30,143 nucleotides of DNA from NCBI GenBank assembly GCA_045641605.1, contig JAZUHG010000011.1, positions 1-30,143 on the forward strand, in the 5' to 3' direction. Shown here one piece after another: positions 18,769 through 25,466 of this stretch (position 1 is its first letter; every line of letters begins with the position of its first letter). This DNA comes from Equivita sp045641605. Its GTDB lineage: Bacteria; Actinomycetota; Coriobacteriia; Coriobacteriales; Eggerthellaceae. The notes under the pieces are model-generated. The model was not told the origin of the DNA. It saw only the letters and a list, made by a program, of their open reading frames with translations, and searched no databases. The position numbers were made by a program, and so were the translations under genes.

Positions 18769-20263
18769 CGTTGCCCTTCGTTGCTTTCTTTGCAGTGCGA
18801 ATTAAGAACTCGCGATTATTTTCGGTCTTCTTCAAAGACTTAATAAGTGTATCCATTGCTCGCTCGGTGCTATTAAGATTAGCAAGAATTCTACGCAAGG
18901 CCCAAATAAGCGGAGCCTCTTGAGGGTCAAGTAACAAATCTTCCTTTCTTGTACCCGAAGTAATTGGGTCAATAGCTGGGAAAATTCTGCGGTCGGCCAA
19001 ACTTCTATCAAGTTTAAGTTCCATGTTACCGGTACCCTTAAACTCTTCGAAGATAACTTCGTCCATCTTTGAACCAGTTTCAATAAGTGCCGAAGCCAAA
19101 ATTGTAAGACTTCCGCCGCCTTCGATATTTCGAGCAGCACCCAAGAAACGCTTAGGTGGATAAAGTGCAGTTGAATCAACACCACCAGAGAGGACACGAC
19201 CACTTGGTGGCTGAGCCAAATTGTATGCACGAGCAAGACGTGTAATGCTATCGAGCAAAACGACTACATCTCTACCCTGTTCAACAAGACGTTTTGCACG
19301 CTCGATTGTAAGCTCGGCGATTGCAGTATGATTCTCGCAAGGCATATCAAATGTCGAAGAAATTACCTCGCCATCGATAGACCTTTCCATATCTGTAACT
19401 TCCTCAGGACGTTCATCAACAAGCAAACACATTAAGTGAACCTCAGGGTTGTTCGCACTAATCGCATGAGCAATGTCTTTTAAGATGGTTGTTTTACCAG
19501 CCTTCGGAGGCGATACAATCAAACCACGTTGACCCTTACCAATTGGAGCAACAAGCTCAATAACACGGGCCGTGATCTCCTTAGGGTCATATTCCATATT
19601 TAAGCGCTCATCAGGGAAGATTGGCGTCAAATCTGCAAAGCGCGGACGTTTCTCAAACTTATCAAGGGCTATCTCATTGATGCTATCAATCTCTGCCAAA
19701 GCGGCATATTTCTCACCTTCGCGAGGAGGACGAGTCTTACCAACAACCTCATCACCCTTACGAAGACCATTCTTACGAATCATTGAAACACTCAAGTAAA
19801 CGTCAATCTCACTTGGCATATAGTCTTTGCAACGAAGGAAGCCATAACCATCTTGCATGATATCCAAAATGCCTCGAACTTCCTTGAAGCCCTCAGCCTC
19901 GGCCAATGCCTTAAATACAACATCAACAAGCTCTGCCTTCTTTAAGCCATCAACATCATCAGCTGGAATCTTAAGCTCATCCGCCTTTGCAAGAAGCTCA
20001 TCATGAGTAAGCTTCTTCAAGCTATCAGGAGTTTCACTAGGGGCAGCCTCCGTCTTTTTGTCGGCTTTCTCCTCCTTGTCCTTCTTAGCATCCTTTTTGG
20101 CGTCGTCTTTTTTCTCTTCCTTTGCCTCTGCCTTGGCATCTGCCTTCTCTTCGCCAGCAACAGTTTTATGCTGCCTACGTGGCTTTTTAACCTCAGCAGA
20201 ACCAGCCAATTCCTCGACGTCTTTTTCTTCAGTCTTTTCCTGTGTTTCTTTCTTAGTTACCAT
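18761..20263 (-). CDS. rho: transcription termination factor Rho
   Basis: Hexameric RNA helicase/ATPase. About 500 residues from ATG 20263 (GGAG, 6 nt spacing; ATG 20266 is an alternative). Residues 1-80 are a Lys/Glu/Ala-rich low-complexity extension. Next comes a Rho_N helical domain (DSLKKLTHDELLAKADEL), then a cold-shock RNA-binding domain (VRGILDIMQDGYGFLR). The ATPase has P-loop SPPKAGKTT, Walker B VVVLLDSITR and the EFKGTGNMEL segment. It is about 80 residues longer than E. coli Rho, as in actinobacterial Rho with N-terminal insertions. Presence of Rho argues against a mollicute despite UGA recoding. No TGA. Overlaps metG by 8 nt. Confidence 0.97.
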   Translation of the reverse strand: MVTKKETQEKTEEKDVEELAGSAEVKKPRRQHKTVAGEEKADAKAEAKEEKKDDAKKDAKKDKEEKADKKTEAAPSETPDSLKKLTHDELLAKADELKIPADDVDGLKKAELVDVVFKALAEAEGFKEVRGILDIMQDGYGFLRCKDYMPSEIDVYLSVSMIRKNGLRKGDEVVGKTRPPREGEKYAALAEIDSINEIALDKFEKRPRFADLTPIFPDERLNMEYDPKEITARVIELVAPIGKGQRGLIVSPPKAGKTTILKDIAHAISANNPEVHLMCLLVDERPEEVTDMERSIDGEVISSTFDMPCENHTAIAELTIERAKRLVEQGRDVVVLLDSITRLARAYNLAQPPSGRVLSGGVDSTALYPPKRFLGAARNIEGGGSLTILASALIETGSKMDEVIFEEFKGTGNMELKLDRSLADRRIFPAIDPITSGTRKEDLLLDPQEAPLIWALRRILANLNSTERAMDTLIKSLKKTENNREFLIRTAKKATKGNDA

Positions 20264-20481
20264 CATAAACTCCAATCGTGGTAGTCCTCACAAATTTACT
20301 TGGGTTTTATTTAATTTTTACTACTTTTAAACAACATTCTAAAATTTCAATGATTGTTTCCAGTGCCGAAGGCACCGTGCTGCTTTTCGCAACGTGCTTA
20401 TAATACCTTAAATTAAACCAGATAAACCAAAAAGATAAAATTATTGTCAGTCAGTATTTTTATATTTGGTAAACTTTGGGT
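20264..20481. other. divergent intergenic region between rho and the DUF721-like gene
   Basis: 218 nt without a gene. On the minus strand it is the rho leader and contains a 5-bp hairpin, GTGCC-TTC-GGCAC (20372-20384), without a following T-run, so not a terminator. AT-rich -10-like sequences occur on both strands (for example TATAAT at 20399-20404 plus), but I cannot fix a rho promoter. Confidence 0.4.
20467..20475 (+). promoter_or_regulatory. possible extended -10 for the DUF721-like gene (leaderless candidate)
   Basis: TGGTAAACT (TGn plus a TAAACT hexamer) ends 6 nt before the ATG at 20482, which would place the transcription start on the A of the start codon. There is no Shine-Dalgarno. 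TTGTCA at 20444-20449 is 20 nt upstream, too far for a good -35. Confidence 0.35.
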
Positions 20482-21072
20482 ATGGAAAATCCATATGGAA
20501 ATAATGATATGCGCAAGGGAACCCGAGTCCAGGTTGGCGTTGGGATTAATTCTTTGATGCATTCACTTGATGAGAGTGACGAAGCCAGCAAAAAGGCACT
20601 TCGAGCAGCGAAAGTGCAAAACTTGTTTAAGGATTGTGCCAAGCATCTCTACGGGTCTTCGGCGTTTTTGGTTTTGCAAAACATTAATGCTGTTTACATT
20701 TTGAATGAGCGTGACAAAGGCATGCTCAAAAAGGCGCAGCCTGGCGATAAACTCATTAAGCGTTTGGTAATTTATACTAGCGATAGCACGGTTTATGCAG
20801 ATCTTGATTCGCGCCAAGAAATGATTAAGGTTTGGTTTAGCAATAACGGCGAGCACCTAGACAAACTTGAGATTTATTCTTCTAAGTTTCAAATGCGCAA
20901 ACGCTTCCCTTATAAAAATGATGTTGAACTTATGAAAAAGAATGTTGTGTCTAACAAAGAAAGTGAAAATAAGCTTGTTCCTCCTAAAAATCCAGAGGAA
21001 CTAATGCCTCTCATCGAAAAAATCGAAAACGCAAAACTCAAAAACTCTCTAATAGAATTAATTAAAAAGTAA
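20482..21072 (+). CDS. DciA/DUF721-like protein
   Basis: A 196-residue soluble protein. After a polar N-terminal 30 residues, a segment (AKVQNLFKDCAKHLYG) and the later VYADLDSRQEMIKVW, LDKLEIYSSKFQMRKRF resemble the DUF721/DciA core. There, a helix is followed by a beta strand with a hydrophobic V-x-V-D-S pattern and a closing strand near the end. DciA proteins load the replicative helicase. The match is by pattern only, and the usual gyrB/recF context is absent. The start is either ATG 20482 or TTG 20476; I chose ATG. It converges on the 127-residue ORF with only 4 nt between stops. No TGA. Confidence 0.5.
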   Translation: MENPYGNNDMRKGTRVQVGVGINSLMHSLDESDEASKKALRAAKVQNLFKDCAKHLYGSSAFLVLQNINAVYILNERDKGMLKKAQPGDKLIKRLVIYTSDSTVYADLDSRQEMIKVWFSNNGEHLDKLEIYSSKFQMRKRFPYKNDVELMKKNVVSNKESENKLVPPKNPEELMPLIEKIENAKLKNSLIELIKK

Positions 21073-21076
21073 AGAT

Positions 21077-21460
21077 TTATAAAAGGTCGAAATTAATATC
21101 ATTGTTTCACTGGTTAAATCATTTAACACATGAAGTGTCATTGATTTTTCCAGTAATATAATTATTGAATTCCCATTCAGCTATTTTTAGGGACTCTTTC
21201 TCACCATCGAGGTTATTTGGGTTGTTGTAGAACAAACAGCAAACATCATGTAAAGAGTTGAGATGCGCTAAGATTGATTCCTCGGCTTCGTTGTTTTTAA
21301 AAGACTGCAAAGTGTAATTCATCTCGCCCCATGCGTCCATCATTTGAGCGAAAAAACTACGCTTATTCCACTCCTCAATATATGAGCTATCAAAATTTTC
21401 AATAGAAAAATCTTGCTCTATGTAATCACTAAGAGATATATTTTTAATAACACTAGTCAT
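21077..21460 (-). CDS. hypothetical protein, 127 residues; 2 in-frame UGA = Trp
   Basis: The frame passes through TGA at 21119 and 21107 (both Trp) and ends WFNQWNNDINFDLL then TAA. The protein is acidic and helical, with SFFAQMMDAWGEMNYTLQSF and a mid-region LAHLNSLHDVCCLFYNNPN. No signal peptide or membrane segment. I do not recognise it. Its ATG overlaps the DUF5674-like stop by 8 nt (ATGACTAG), so the two are translationally coupled and probably functionally paired; the pair could be an accessory module. Confidence 0.6.
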
Positions 21461-21806
21461 TTTCTAAATTAACCCAAGCTTTTAAGGTCTGATTAAATTG
21501 CTCAATAGAATCGCTGTCGACTATTATTCTTCTATTCTCTGGATCATGCTCTTTTCCCTTATTGATGTTTAATGTTGATTCTCAAACAACATGACCATCA
21601 TTAAAGAAAATATTTCCTCCAATAAGGTCGTCCTTTTCACCCATTTCAGGTAAACAAGCGGCATGAACAGCCATGCCAATATTGACCTTATTTAATTTAG
21701 GATTAATGACAAATTTAATAAAATCAGGAAAAAACTTAGGCTCAAACGCTTTTAAATCATCCAAACCTACATTTTTATCAAGTATTATTCCTCTTCTGTC
21801 TTCCAT
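21453..21806 (-). CDS. DUF5674-like small protein; 1 in-frame UGA = Trp
   Basis: A 117-residue protein with TGA at 21582 as Trp (HVV-W-ESTLNIN). It resembles DUF5674: an FIKFVINPKLNKVNIGMAVHA strand pair, a central EMGEKDDLIGGNIFF segment, W/F-E-S-x-x-N-I, then RRIIVDSDSIEQFN and a closing helix. The family is uncharacterised; the match is by pattern, so moderate. TATAAT lies 10 nt upstream of the ATG; AGGTGG is present, but most of it would be lost if transcription starts 6-7 nt after the hexamer. Confidence 0.55.
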
Positions 21807-21816
21807 ACCACCTTTT

Positions 21817-21822
21817 ATTATA
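21817..21822 (-). promoter_or_regulatory. -10 hexamer of the DUF5674-like cassette
   Basis: TATAAT on the minus strand, 10 nt from the ATG at 21806 and 20 nt past the map stop. Predicted leader is 3-4 nt or none. Confidence 0.45.
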
Positions 21823-21842
21823 TCTTAAAAAAGTCTTTTACT

Positions 21843-22589
21843 CTATTGCGTAAGGATTATTGGGTCGCCGTCTGTGATGGCGATGGTCTTTTCAAAGTGT
21901 GCCGAAGGCAAGCCATCGGCAGTTGTGACAAGCCAGCCATCCTTGCCATCAACAACTTCATGTGTGCCCATATTAATCATAGGTTCGATGGCGAAGACCA
22001 TGCCTTCTTCAAGTTCGATGCCAGTGCCAGCTTTACCGTAATTTGGAATGCTTGGATCCTCATGCATAGCATGACCGATGCCGTGGCCTACGTACTCACG
22101 AACAACACCATAACCTGCGTCTTCGGCGAGCTTTTGACACGCATGACCAATGTCACCCAAATGCTTTCCTACACGCGCCTGGTCAATTGCGGCCCACATG
22201 CATTCTTCGGTCTTTGCCAAAAGGAGCTTTTTATCTTCGGAGATTTCACCAACAGCGAATGTCCAAGCATTATCGCCAACCCAACCATCTTTGATGGCAC
22301 CTGTATCAATCGAGATAATGTCGCCTTCTTGCAAGATAACATCAGCAGCTGGAATACCATGAACTACAGCATCGTTGACACTTGCACAAATAGAACCTGG
22401 AAAGCCATTATAGCCCTTAAAAGCAGGAACTGCGCCTTCCAAGCGAATGATTTCCTCACAAATCTGATCCAACTCCAAAGTAGAGATACCAGGACGCACC
22501 TGCGCCCCAGTAAGCTTCAAGGCCTTGGCAGAAATCCTGCCAGCCTCTTTCATTGCTTCAATCTCTTCTTTAGATTTAATATTAATCAC
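21843..22589 (-). CDS. map: methionine aminopeptidase type I
   Basis: Removes the initiator methionine from nascent proteins. 248 residues. Metal ligands are in place: SIDTGAIKDGWVGDNAWTF (two Asp), GHGIGHAMHEDP (His), FAIEPMIN (Glu) and AHFEKTIAIT (Glu). The start is GTG at 22589, sharing its first base with the L1 stop (TAGTG), a tight translational coupling. map after rplA is unusual; it is normally near secY-adk-infA, and adk is also displaced in this window. No TGA. Confidence 0.96.
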   Translation of the reverse strand: MINIKSKEEIEAMKEAGRISAKALKLTGAQVRPGISTLELDQICEEIIRLEGAVPAFKGYNGFPGSICASVNDAVVHGIPAADVILQEGDIISIDTGAIKDGWVGDNAWTFAVGEISEDKKLLLAKTEECMWAAIDQARVGKHLGDIGHACQKLAEDAGYGVVREYVGHGIGHAMHEDPSIPNYGKAGTGIELEEGMVFAIEPMINMGTHEVVDGKDGWLVTTADGLPSAHFEKTIAITDGDPIILTQ

Positions 22590-23263
22590 TATTCAGCAAT
22601 TTTGATTGCAGGAGTCATTGTGCCAGAAACTGAAATGCTCTTGACGTATTTACCTTTAGCTGCCGATGGCTTATCGCGAAGAATTGCATCATATACAGCA
22701 TTGTAATTAGCAAGCAATTGATCAGCAGAAAAGCTAAGCTTACCAATAATTACATGGCAAATACCAAATTTGTCGGCACGGTACTCAACCTTACCACCTT
22801 TAAGATCTGCAATTGCCTTTTCAACATCAGCAGTAACAGTTCCAAGTTTAGGGTTAGGCATTAAGTTACGAGGTCCCAAAACCTTACCAAGTTTACCAAC
22901 TTTACCCATTTGGTCTGGAGTAGCAACAACTGCATCAAAATCTATCTTGCCCGCTTGAACATCTTTAACAAGATCATCAGAACCAACAACTTCTGCACCT
23001 GCAGCTTGAGCCTTCTTAGCAGCATCGCCTTCAGCAAATACAGCAACACGAACGCTCTTACCAGAACCACTTGGAAGAGCAACCATTCCGCGAATTTGTT
23101 GGTCACTTTGACGTGTGTCAATACCAAGACGGAAATGAGCTTCAATAGTCTGATCAAAACCCATCTTTGGAGCTTTAACTAGAGTTTCAAAAGCTTGCTT
23201 TGCATCAACTGGTTCGGTTGGGAATGCCTCTTTGGCAGCCTTATAATTTTTAGATTTAGCCAT
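22589..23263 (-). CDS. rplA: 50S ribosomal protein L1
   Basis: Binds 23S rRNA in the mobile L1 stalk and, in many bacteria, represses its own operon. 224 residues, near the usual 230. Family motifs: GTGKSVRVAVFAEGD-type segment (here SGSGKSVRVAVFA), DFDAVVATPDQMGKVGKLGKVLGPRNLMPNPKLGTV and KAIADLKGGKVEYR. The start ATG 23263 (MAKSKNYK) is chosen over the ATG 9 nt upstream because AAGGAG lies 9 nt away and abuts the other. It overlaps the map start by one base. No TGA. Confidence 0.97.
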   Translation of the reverse strand: MAKSKNYKAAKEAFPTEPVDAKQAFETLVKAPKMGFDQTIEAHFRLGIDTRQSDQQIRGMVALPSGSGKSVRVAVFAEGDAAKKAQAAGAEVVGSDDLVKDVQAGKIDFDAVVATPDQMGKVGKLGKVLGPRNLMPNPKLGTVTADVEKAIADLKGGKVEYRADKFGICHVIIGKLSFSADQLLANYNAVYDAILRDKPSAAKGKYVKSISVSGTMTPAIKIAE

Positions 23264-23300
23264 TTTTATCATCTCCTTTGTGGTCTTAGGCGGGCTTATA

Positions 23301-23319
23301 AGTTTGTGGCTAACAAACT
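23301..23319 (-). promoter_or_regulatory. hairpin in rplK-rplA spacer
   Basis: AGTTTGT...ACAAACT, a 7-bp perfect stem with a 5-nt loop, in the 84-nt spacer before the L1 Shine-Dalgarno. It has no T-run, so it is not a terminator; a processing or translational element is possible. Confidence 0.4.
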
Positions 23320-23347
23320 GTCCCTCCCACTTAATTTATAAAAAAGA

Positions 23348-23998
23348 CTATTCGTCCTTCTTATCATCTTTAGGCTGCTCATCAGCTTTGTCATCAGCTT
23401 TCGCTTCTTCCTTGCCTTCTGCAGCCTCTTCGCCACCCTCAGCAGCTTCTTCGGTAACACCCATTTCAGCAGCTTCGGCAGCCTTTTCTGCCTGCTCAAT
23501 TTCTTCGAGCGACTTACCACTAAGAAGCGCAGCAACACGCTTCGAAGCAACATATTCTTTCTTCATTTCAATACCCTCAACGCGAACACCCATGCTCCTG
23601 GCAGTTCCAGCAACAATAGCCATAGCGGCTTCGATGTCATTTGCGTTAAGGTCAGGCATCTTGATTTCGGCAATTTCACGAAGTTGATCTTTTGTTAGAG
23701 TACCAACAAATTTCAACTGAGGAATTCCCGAAGCACTTTTGATGCCGAGTTTTTCTTTAATAAGAACAGCAGCTGGAGGAGTCTTGCAAACGAAGTCGAA
23801 TGTTTTGTCCTCATATACACTGATCTCAACAGGGATTACTGTGCCAGCTTTATCCTGAGTAGCAGCATTAAAAGCTTGGCAAAACTGCATAATGTTAACG
23901 CCAGCAGCACCAAGCGCAGGACCTACAGGAGGTGCAGGCTGAGCCTGTCCAGCTGGAATTTGCAGTTTAATAAAATGTTCAACTACTTTATCTGCCAT
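23348..23998 (-). CDS. rplK: 50S ribosomal protein L11 with long acidic C-terminal tail
   Basis: Forms the GTPase-associated centre with L10. The core (residues 1-142) is canonical: IPAGQAQPAPPVGPALG, the MQFCQAFN segment, KTPPAAVLI and AGTARSMGVRVEG. It is followed by about 74 extra residues: an amphipathic segment (SLEEIEQAEKAAEAAEMG) and a Glu/Asp/Lys/Ala-rich tail ending DDKKDE. L11 is usually 140-145 residues. The start ATG 23998 has AAAGGAA with 6 nt spacing; earlier in-frame ATGs would add non-homologous residues. No TGA. Confidence 0.96.
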   Translation of the reverse strand: MADKVVEHFIKLQIPAGQAQPAPPVGPALGAAGVNIMQFCQAFNAATQDKAGTVIPVEISVYEDKTFDFVCKTPPAAVLIKEKLGIKSASGIPQLKFVGTLTKDQLREIAEIKMPDLNANDIEAAMAIVAGTARSMGVRVEGIEMKKEYVASKRVAALLSGKSLEEIEQAEKAAEAAEMGVTEEAAEGGEEAAEGKEEAKADDKADEQPKDDKKDE

Positions 23999-24033
23999 AA
24001 TCATTCCTTTCAACAATTCTCTATCTATCAACT

Positions 24034-24072
24034 ATTGGTGAAAGAAGCCCCTGTCCACTTGGGTTCACCAAT
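24034..24072 (-). promoter_or_regulatory. candidate L1-binding leader structure upstream of rplK
   Basis: On the minus strand ATTGGTGAA pairs perfectly with TTCACCAAT (9 bp), enclosing CCC...GGG and an asymmetric loop on the 3' side (GCTTCT). It lies 35 nt before the rplK start. L1 represses the L11-L1 operon in many bacteria by binding a leader that mimics its 23S rRNA site: an outer stem with a one-sided internal loop. The match is by overall shape only. Confidence 0.45.
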
Positions 24073-24084
24073 CTAATTTTCAAA

Positions 24085-24615
24085 CTAAATCTTGGCAATT
24101 TGACTGAAACTTAACTCAACCGGAGTCTCACGGCCAAGGATAGATACATTAATCTTTACCTTGCCAGAATCGGTCATAATTTCAGTAATTGTGCCATCAA
24201 AGTCAGCCAAAGGTCCACTAACAACCTTAACAGTTTGACCAACTTCAAATGCAGTAGCAGTACGGCTTGCAACCTTTGTGCCGCTACGATGCATAATTTT
24301 GTTGTACTCTTCGCGAGTAAGTGGCGAAGGCTTACCACCACTTCCAACAAAACTTGTAACGCCAGGAGTATTTCTTACAGCAGCCCATGATTTATCATCA
24401 AGCTCCATCTGAACCAAAATATATCCAGGCAAAACCTTCTTGTCTTTTTCAACACGCTCGCCGCCTTCTTTAATTTCGGCAACGCGCTCAATTGGAATTT
24501 GCACCTTAAAAACATTCTTTTGCAAATTCATAGTTTCAATACGAGACATCAAAGCGTTATAAACTTGTTGTTCGTATCCAGAATAAGTATTTAATACATA
24601 TCATCTTTTAGCCAT
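24085..24615 (-). CDS. nusG: transcription elongation/antitermination factor NusG; UGA at codon 5 = Trp
   Basis: Binds RNA polymerase and couples it to Rho or the ribosome. 176 residues from ATG 24615 (GGAGG, 6-7 nt spacing): MAKRWYVLNTYSGYE, where W5 is TGA at 24601. This tryptophan is near-invariant in NusG, so the codon is decisive evidence of recoding. The NGN domain spans residues 3-105 (PGYILVQM, VRNTPGVTSFVG) and the KOW domain is near 125-176 (VGQTVKVVSGPLADFDGTI). TAG stop. The gene follows secE by 24 nt, in the classical order. Confidence 0.98.
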
Positions 24616-24639
24616 CTTATGCCTCCAAGTGCATAACCC

Positions 24640-25089
24640 TTAACCAGAAAAACTTGCGATCCAAAGCAAAATAGGAGTAACAACAAGGTTATCCAAGATT
24701 GCTACATAAGCACCGAAGAAACACAACGCACCAATAACAACACCTGTCCACTGACCTACATCTTTTTTGTCAGGCCATGTGACACGCTTTAGCTCTGCCT
24801 TTACGTCAATGAAAAACTGAACAATCTTACCATGCTTTTTAGGTGCCTTATTTTCTTTGGCAGCCATCTTAGCATCGCGGCGTTCTTGGCGAAGCTGAGC
24901 CGGTGTCTTCTCGACTGGTTCCTCTTCTTTCTTTTTGAAGATCTTTTTAACCTTAGGCTCTGGCTCTTTTTCCTCTTCAGGCATAGAAGCCTTTAAGGCA
25001 GCCTCTTGTTCGGCCTGTGCTTTTGCAACCTTACGAGCAGCTCTAGCAGCAGCAGCCTTAGCCTTTTGTGTCTTCGATTTCTTTGCCAT
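24640..25089 (-). CDS. secE: SecE preprotein translocase subunit with long charged N-terminus
   Basis: Clamps SecY in the Sec translocon. 149 residues. Residues 1-90 are a low-complexity Lys/Ala/Glu extension; the family core follows: FFIDVKAELKRVTWPDKKDV and one transmembrane helix (VVIGALCFFGAYVAILDNL). Most one-helix SecE proteins are 60-75 residues, so about half of this protein is extension. AAAGGAAAG precedes the ATG. It lies between tRNA-Trp and nusG. No TGA; its Trp codons are TGG. Confidence 0.93.
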   Translation of the reverse strand: MAKKSKTQKAKAAAARAARKVAKAQAEQEAALKASMPEEEKEPEPKVKKIFKKKEEEPVEKTPAQLRQERRDAKMAAKENKAPKKHGKIVQFFIDVKAELKRVTWPDKKDVGQWTGVVIGALCFFGAYVAILDNLVVTPILLWIASFSG

Positions 25090-25119
25090 CTTCTTTCCTT
25101 TGTCTTATTACCAGTAAAC

Positions 25120-25195
25120 TGGCAGGCCAGGAAGGACTCGAACCCTCAACTTTCGGTTTTGGAGACCGACGCTCTACCAATTGAACTACTGGCCT
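25120..25195 (-). tRNA. tRNA-Trp (anticodon CCA)
   Basis: 76 nt with encoded CCA. Acceptor AGGCCAG/CTGGCCT, anticodon loop CTCCAAA giving CCA, T-loop TTCGAGT. Position 24 is G (pair T11-G24 as in normal E. coli tRNA-Trp), not the A of the Hirsh UGA suppressor. It therefore reads UGG and is not expected to read UGA efficiently. The place between rpmG and secE is the conserved bacterial one. Confidence 0.97.
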
Positions 25196-25219
25196 ACAAT
25201 CCGCCATCGCAGATCAATA

Positions 25220-25369
25220 TTAACGAGTCTCCTTATGCAAGGTCGAATGTCCACACCACTTGCAATACTTCTTAAATTCAAGTCTGTCTGGGTGCTTCTG
25301 CTTATTTTTCGTTGTCGTATAATTACGACGTTTGCACTCAGTGCATGCCATTGTTGCCAATGTACGCAT
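25220..25369 (-). CDS. rpmG: 50S ribosomal protein L33, zinc-ribbon form
   Basis: 49 residues: MRTLATMACTECKRRNY...PDRLEFKKYCKWC...HKETR. Cys pairs C9/C12 and C36/C39 show the zinc-binding (C+) form. Start ATG 25369 has AAAGG with 6 nt spacing; the in-frame ATG 33 nt upstream would add residues foreign to L33. It lies between tuf and tRNA-Trp. Confidence 0.96.
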   Translation of the reverse strand: MRTLATMACTECKRRNYTTTKNKQKHPDRLEFKKYCKWCGHSTLHKETR

Positions 25370-25419
25370 AACTAACCTTTCTCGTTTTAAATTTTGCTTC
25401 ACACATTACACATGACACG

Positions 25420-25447
25420 AAAGGGGCGAAGCGAACCTCGCCCCTTT
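25420..25447 (-). promoter_or_regulatory. strong hairpin between tuf and rpmG
   Basis: Perfect 10-bp inverted repeat (AAAGGGGCGA / TCGCCCCTTT) with an 8-nt loop, about 20 nt past the tuf stop. In the transcribed direction only three T residues follow, so termination would be weak; partial attenuation or RNase processing of the tuf transcript fits better. Confidence 0.6.
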
Positions 25448-25466
25448 TAGTTTTATCCAAAAATTA

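Noticed and set aside
20372..20384. Terminator at the GTGCC-TTC-GGCAC hairpin upstream of rho
   Set aside because: Only five base pairs and no T-run on either strand.
21846..22706. Plus-strand ORF of 286 residues
   Set aside because: Lies antisense to map and rplA, both unambiguous; composition is that of a reverse-complement shadow.
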